Notes under the pieces: generated by a model
What the model was told of the DNA's origin: nothing
Databases searched by the model: none
The model's input: only the letters and a program-made list of their open reading frames with translations
Source: GCA-020356105 sp964347475
GTDB lineage: Bacteria > Pseudomonadota > Alphaproteobacteria > UBA8366 > JADFVY01
Reading direction: 5' to 3'
Length of the DNA stretch: 64,000 nt
Assembly (NCBI GenBank): GCA_964347475.1
Contig: CAYFYY010000009.1
Coordinates: 1-64,000 of the forward strand
Shown here: positions 60,144 through 64,000 of the stretch, piece after piece
Numbering within the stretch: position 1 is the first letter of the stretch
Layout: each line of letters begins with the position of its first letter
Position numbers and translations under genes: made by a program

Positions 60144-61266
60144 ATGCGCGCGGAAGTCCAGGCCATCGCCGACAGCATCAAGCAGTCTCTGGAGCTGCTG
60201 AGGAGGCATCTTTGACTACGATGCTGCGATCCGCCGCCTCGACGAGCTGAACGCACTCTCCGAGGATCCCGATCTGTGGAGCGACACCGCGCGGGCACAG
60301 AAACTGATGCGCGAACGGACGCATCTGGACGCGGCGCTGAGCGCCTATCACGACATCGTCAAGGAGTTCGAGGACGCGGTCGGACTGATCGAGCTGGCGG
60401 AGGCCGAGGGTGATGACGATGTCCGGGCCGAAGGCGAGGCGGCACTCGCGGCCCTGGAGCCGAAAGTCGAGAAGCGCCGCATCGAGAGCCTGCTTTCGGG
60501 CGAGGCCGACCATAACGACGCCTTTCTCGAGATCCATGCCGGTGCCGGCGGCACGGACGCCCAGGATTTTGCGGAAATGCTTGCACGGATGTATGTGCGC
60601 TGGGCCGAGGCGCATGGCTTCAAGGTGGAATGGATCGAGGAATCGGAAGGCGGCGAGGCCGGGATCAAGTCGGCCACTGTCAAGATCAGCGGCCACAACG
60701 CCTATGGTTGGCTGAAAACGGAAACCGGCACGCATCGCCTGGTTCGGATTTCGCCGTTCGGTGCGAAGCGGCGCGAAACCAGTTTCGTTGCCGTCGGCGT
60801 ATACCCGGTGCTCGAAGACGATATCGACATCGAGATCGATGAAAAGGACTTGCGCATCGACGTCTATCGTGCGTCGGGGGCAGGCGGGCAGCACGTGAAC
60901 CGGACCGAGTCAGCGGTCCGCATTACCCATATCCCGACCAACATCGTGGTGCAGTGTCAGAATGACCGCTCGCAGCACAAGAACCGGGCGACGGCCATGA
61001 AGATGCTGCAGGCAAGACTCTACGAGGCGGAACTGCGCAAGCGTGAAGAAGCGGCCCAGGCCGAGCACGATGCCAAGACCGATATCGGTTGGGGCCACCA
61101 GATCCGCTCCTACGTGCTGCATCCCTACCAGATGGTCAAGGATCTGCGGACCAGTTTCGAGACAAGCGACACCCAGGCCGTCCTGGACGGCGATCTTGAC
61201 GGATTCCTGCAGGCGGCGCTGGCCCAGCGTATCGCTGGCGGCGAAACCGCGGCGGCGGAGCACTAA
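60144..61266 (+). CDS. prfB: Peptide chain release factor 2 with programmed +1 frameshift
   Basis: RF2 ends translation at UGA and UAA. The true start is the ATG at 60144: 23 codons are read up to an in-frame TGA at 60213-60215, then a +1 shift at CTT TGA C continues from GAC at 60214 to the stop at 61266, 373 residues in all. The shift site carries the SD-like AGGAGG and CAT exactly three bases before CTT, the arrangement known from other prfB genes, and it makes RF2 autoregulate. The main frame shows SPFGAKRRE (the stop-codon-reading SPF) and the peptidyl hydrolysis loop AGGQHVNRTESAVR (GGQ). A naive call would begin at the internal Met at 60307. It follows the PBP1A gene. Confidence 0.95.
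60201..60216 (+). promoter_or_regulatory. prfB: prfB programmed +1 ribosomal frameshift site
   Basis: AGGAGG (60201-60206), CAT, then CTT TGA C (60210-60216). The internal Shine-Dalgarno sequence, the slippery CTT and the UGA followed by C reproduce the classic RF2 autoregulatory element. Confidence 0.93.
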
Positions 61267-61318
61267 CGGTCGTCCCCCGGTCGCTTGACCCCTGCTGCAA
61301 TTCGAGCGGGGCCGCGCG

Positions 61319-61702
61319 TCACCGCCTGGCGGCGACCGCCTCCACCTCGATGCGGAAGCGCGGCTGCGCGAGCGCCGAGACCACGATCATTGTCGAGGCC
61401 GCCTCGTGCCCGCACAAGTGCCGGTCGCGGACCTCGCGATACGTCGCAATGTCGCTACTGTCGGTCAGGTAGGTATTGACCCGCACAAGGTCGCCTGCGG
61501 CCATACCGGCCGCCTCCAGGATTGCCATCACATTGCGGAACGCCTGGTCGGCCTGCGCCGTGAAGTCGGCCGGGACCGTCCCGTCCGGGGCGACGCCAAG
61601 CTGGCCCGAAACGTAGAGGATGCGGGCGCCCGGCGCGACTTCCACCGCGTGCGCATAGGCGCTGAAGGGTGGGGCGACGGTATCGGGTTTGTAGGACTTC
61701 AT
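61319..61702 (-). CDS. RidA family protein (second RidA in the window)
   Basis: A 127-residue cytoplasmic protein, the short RidA form. Blocks are SGQLGVAPDGTVPADFTAQADQAFRNVMAILEAAGMAAGDLVRVNTYLTD, the IATYREVRDRHL segment and the C-terminal ALAQPRFRIEVEAVAARR. FRIEVEAV has the Arg followed by hydrophobic-Glu-Val-Glu, as in enamine/imine deaminases (RVEI-type motif), unlike the other RidA encoded at 17197-17664. MKSYKPDT (61702) was taken as the start. It converges on prfB. Confidence 0.88.
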   Translation of the reverse strand: MKSYKPDTVAPPFSAYAHAVEVAPGARILYVSGQLGVAPDGTVPADFTAQADQAFRNVMAILEAAGMAAGDLVRVNTYLTDSSDIATYREVRDRHLCGHEAASTMIVVSALAQPRFRIEVEAVAARR

Positions 61703-61863
61703 CAGCGGGTTCCTCACCACGGGAATGAACGCAACCATGCGGCCGGTGTGCCGGCATCTCACGATAGTCTGATTTGCGAACGTCGCAAACTTCTCCCAGG
61801 CTGGACCTTACGGACGGGGGTGTGCCCCGGCCCGGTCGGCAACGGAACGCGAGAGGAGACAAA

Positions 61864-62607
61864 GTGCTTAACGAACAGCAGGATCGTTGGTGCAGGGAAC
61901 ACGACTGGGACTTTTCAGAGCTCAACGCGCTGTTCCTCAACTGTACGCTGAAACCGACACCCGAGTTGTCGCACACGGACGGTCTGGTGGAGATTTCCAG
62001 GGCAATCATGGAACGGAACGGCGTGTCGACAGAAACGCTGCGCCCGGTGGACCACGATATCGCCAGTGGTATCTATCCGGACATGACCGAGCACGGTTGG
62101 ACGACCGACGAATGGCCCCAGGTCTTCAAGAAGGTCCAGGCGGCGGACATCGTCGTGGTAACGACGCCGATCTGGCTGGGCGACAAGTCGTCGGTCTGTA
62201 CGCGGACCATCGAGCGGATGTATGCGATGTCCGGCGAGCTGAACGACCAGGGCCAGTACATCTATTACGGCAAGGTCGGCGGGTGTCTCGTGACCGGCAA
62301 CGAAGACGGCGCCAAGCACTGCGCCATGAACATTTTGTACTCCTTGCAGCATTTGGGGTTTGTCGTCCCGCCGCAGGCCGACGCAGCGTGGGTGGGCGAG
62401 GCCGGACCGGGCCCCTCTTACCGCGACGAGGGGTCGGGCGGCCCCGAAAACGATTTCACGAACCGAAACACGACCTTCATGACCTGGAATCTCCTCCACT
62501 TCGCGCGGATATTGAGTCAGGAGGGCGGTGTGCCCGCCCACGGCAATCAGCGGAGCGCGTGGGACGCCGGCTGCCGTTCGGATTACGCCAACCCGGACTA
62601 CCGGTGA
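61864..62607 (+). CDS. NAD(P)H-dependent FMN reductase/flavodoxin-family protein
   Basis: A 247-residue protein starting at a GTG (61864) with GAGAGGAGA just upstream. The flavodoxin-like fold is recognised by LNALFLNCTLKPTPELSHTDGLVE (phosphate-loop-like first strand and turn), ADIVVVTTPIWLGDKSSVCTRTIERM and GKVGGCLVTGNEDGAKHCAMNILYSLQHLGFVVPPQADAAWVGE. It is similar to flavin reductase and wrbA-type oxidoreductases; the natural electron acceptor is not known. The N-terminal 20 residues (NEQQDRWCREHDWDFSE) are charged and probably specific to the subgroup. Confidence 0.85.
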   Translation: MLNEQQDRWCREHDWDFSELNALFLNCTLKPTPELSHTDGLVEISRAIMERNGVSTETLRPVDHDIASGIYPDMTEHGWTTDEWPQVFKKVQAADIVVVTTPIWLGDKSSVCTRTIERMYAMSGELNDQGQYIYYGKVGGCLVTGNEDGAKHCAMNILYSLQHLGFVVPPQADAAWVGEAGPGPSYRDEGSGGPENDFTNRNTTFMTWNLLHFARILSQEGGVPAHGNQRSAWDAGCRSDYANPDYR

Positions 62608-62625
62608 ACGGCGCTTTCGGTTTCG

Positions 62626-63426
62626 CTACGCCGACGCGATCGGTTCGTAATATGCGGCGGGCAGCCCGGCGGCGTCGCGGCTGGCACGGTTGAAGGGGCG
62701 CTTCAGCGTGCCCCTGAATCGCCGACATACGAGGTCCGCATACGTGCTGGCGGGCGGCAGGCCCCGCCGTTCGCAGACATACCGGAACCAGCAGACCCCG
62801 GCGGCGACGTGCCGAATCTCATCGTCGTGGATCACTTGCAGGAGGTCGGCGGACCGGTCATCGCCGACGGCACGCAGGCGGGCAATCATGCCCGGGGTCA
62901 CATCCAGACCGCGCGCCTTCAGGACCAGCGGCACAACGGCGAGGCGGGCGAGCAGATCGTCCGCGGTGTCCATGGCTGCCTGCCACAGCCCGTCATGGGC
63001 GGCCAGATCGCCGTAGGATGCCTCGAGTTCGGCCAGCCGTTCCGCCAGCATGCAGTAATGGCGGGCCTCGTCGTCGCCCACCGCGACCCAGTCGTCGAAG
63101 AAGGCGCGCGGCAGATTCGCCGCGGAGAAGCGGGCAATGAGGTCGAACGCCAGGTCGATCGCGTTAAGCTCGATATGTGCCAGGGCGTGCAGCAGGGCGA
63201 CGCGGCCGCCGATATCCGATGTGATGCGCCGGCGCGGTACCTCCCGCGGAGGCCGCAAGAGCGGCGTTGGAGGGCGCGCGGGCCGGCGCGGGGGTGCGGC
63301 GATGTCGACCCGGCCGATCGAACCGTCCCGCCAGGCCCGCGCCGTCATGCGCGCCGCGGCCGCCTTGGCCGCCGGGTCGGACGTATTGAGAACCGCAACG
63401 GCGGCCTGGGAGAGTGTGCGCTCCAT
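62626..63426 (-). CDS. DUF455 ferritin-like domain protein
   Basis: A 266-residue protein of the DUF455 family, thought to have a ferritin-like four-helix fold. Probable metal-binding residues are in HALAHIELNAIDLAFDL (H, E), DDWVAVGDDEARHYCML (E, H), ELEASYGD and VIHDDEIRHVAAG (E, H), the spacing expected for a di-metal carboxylate bundle. MERTLSQAAV (63426) was taken as the start; the upstream extension has no support. The function is uncharacterised. It ends convergent with the FMN reductase gene. Confidence 0.85.
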   Translation of the reverse strand: MERTLSQAAVAVLNTSDPAAKAAAARMTARAWRDGSIGRVDIAAPPRRPARPPTPLLRPPREVPRRRITSDIGGRVALLHALAHIELNAIDLAFDLIARFSAANLPRAFFDDWVAVGDDEARHYCMLAERLAELEASYGDLAAHDGLWQAAMDTADDLLARLAVVPLVLKARGLDVTPGMIARLRAVGDDRSADLLQVIHDDEIRHVAAGVCWFRYVCERRGLPPASTYADLVCRRFRGTLKRPFNRASRDAAGLPAAYYEPIASA

Positions 63427-63590
63427 GGCCGTCAGTCTCCCGTTCGACGCGACGTTCTTCAAGGCCCCTCGATGGCAGGCAGCGGCCATCGCGCCGCCGA
63501 ACCGATGGAACGAGCCCATGCGTTAGGGTTTTCCGCGGGTTTCAGGGGCATGCGGGAAGCAACCCGAAGGTCCGGGGCTGCGCCATCCGC

Positions 63591-64000
63591 TCAGATGATC
63601 TCGTCTTCGTCGAACAACGGGTCCTCGAGGATCTCGGTCTCGAGCTGCTCGATGCTCCGTTGCGCCGTCTTCAGACGGGTCGGCTCCGCGATGTGATACA
63701 GGGCGTCGCCGCGATTGACGACCGGCATGTTCGCCATGCCGATGATGATCCCGGCCTTGCGGGCCTCGACGGGAGACTCCGCCTCGCCCATGGGATCGGC
63801 GACGTAGCCGATGATATCGCCGACGTCGACCCGGCCACCGAGTTTCCGCAAGGAACGGACGATACCGCCCTGCGGCGCGCGCACCCAGTAGGTCGAGGCG
63901 GAACGGACCGGTGCGACCCGGCTCGGTTCGGCCTTCGCACTCTTGATCATGCCAAGATGGCGCATGACGCGGAGAATTCCCTTCACCCCGATGCGCACCG
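63591..64000 (-). CDS. Succinylglutamate desuccinylase/aspartoacylase-family protein, C-terminal part (5' end outside window)
   Basis: The visible 135 residues are the C-terminal end of a zinc carboxypeptidase-like deacylase of the AstE/AspA family. They contain STYWVRAPQGGIVRSLRKLGGRVDVGDIIGYVADPMGEAE (the beta-barrel part), IIGMANMPVVNRGDALYHIAEP and an acidic tail LETEILEDPLFDEDEII. The catalytic zinc domain lies beyond the window edge. The frame is open to the last base, so the Met nearest the edge is not the start. Many members modify or release N-acyl amino acids; the substrate here is unknown. Confidence 0.8.
   Translation of the reverse strand, partial: VRIGVKGILRVMRHLGMIKSAKAEPSRVAPVRSASTYWVRAPQGGIVRSLRKLGGRVDVGDIIGYVADPMGEAESPVEARKAGIIIGMANMPVVNRGDALYHIAEPTRLKTAQRSIEQLETEILEDPLFDEDEII

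Overview
The window is GC-rich DNA from an alphaproteobacterium, most likely Rhodospirillales-like. This rests on gene content and order: an NDUFA12-type complex I subunit gene followed by MlaD and DUF2155 genes; accB-accC-aat; rne-amidase-PBP1A-prfB; a class II (B12-dependent) ribonucleotide reductase; and clpA next to a COG3146 acyltransferase. Two runs of 10 N inside nrdJ show that it is a scaffold, probably from a draft or metagenome assembly. No rRNA, tRNA, CRISPR array, intact transposase or prophage was seen.

Layout. 0-6 kb: the 3' end of clpA, a COG3146 acyltransferase, and a proVWX glycine betaine importer with a good sigma70-type promoter. 6-12 kb: a DUF938 methyltransferase, then the Anbu neighbourhood (alpha-E protein, circularly permuted ATP-grasp, Anbu peptidase, COG4307 zinc peptidase). 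12-17.2 kb: two secreted FecR-domain proteins behind AT-rich, dyad-containing leaders, then a CHASE2-PAS-GGDEF-EAL protein. 17-22 kb: a RidA protein and nrdJ, which carries both N gaps, a tandem 209-bp near-repeat and an NrdR-like operator. 22-25 kb: an EamA transporter, NDUFA12, two overlapping MlaD-domain genes and DUF2155.

25-31.9 kb is an accessory patch between DUF2155 and aat, which face each other tail to tail. It holds HU, secreted unknowns, RHS and DUF559 remnants, a DUF4389 protein with a Glu-Pro repeat, a COG0701 permease with an ArsR regulator and a strong operator, and two families of intergenic palindromic repeats, two copies each. 32-36.6 kb: aat, accC, accB, a LysR regulator and 3-hydroxybutyrate dehydrogenase. 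36.9-44 kb: a histidine kinase, a sterol desaturase-like membrane hydroxylase, a DMT transporter and a cluster of unknown proteins, one of them a paralogue of a gene in the accessory patch. 44-64 kb: an S9 peptidase, the envelope and redox genes dsbA-like and M48 peptidase, gamma-glutamyltransferase with an aminotransferase, a cyclopropane synthase, rne, the cell-wall pair amidase and PBP1A, prfB with its programmed frameshift, a second RidA, an FMN reductase, a DUF455 protein and a cut-off deacylase.

Most of the window is housekeeping. The parts most worth a second look are the FecR/FecR/CHASE2 block, the Anbu neighbourhood without its usual transglutaminase, the CX4CX7C secreted paralogues, and the nrdJ scaffold join, which looks chimeric.
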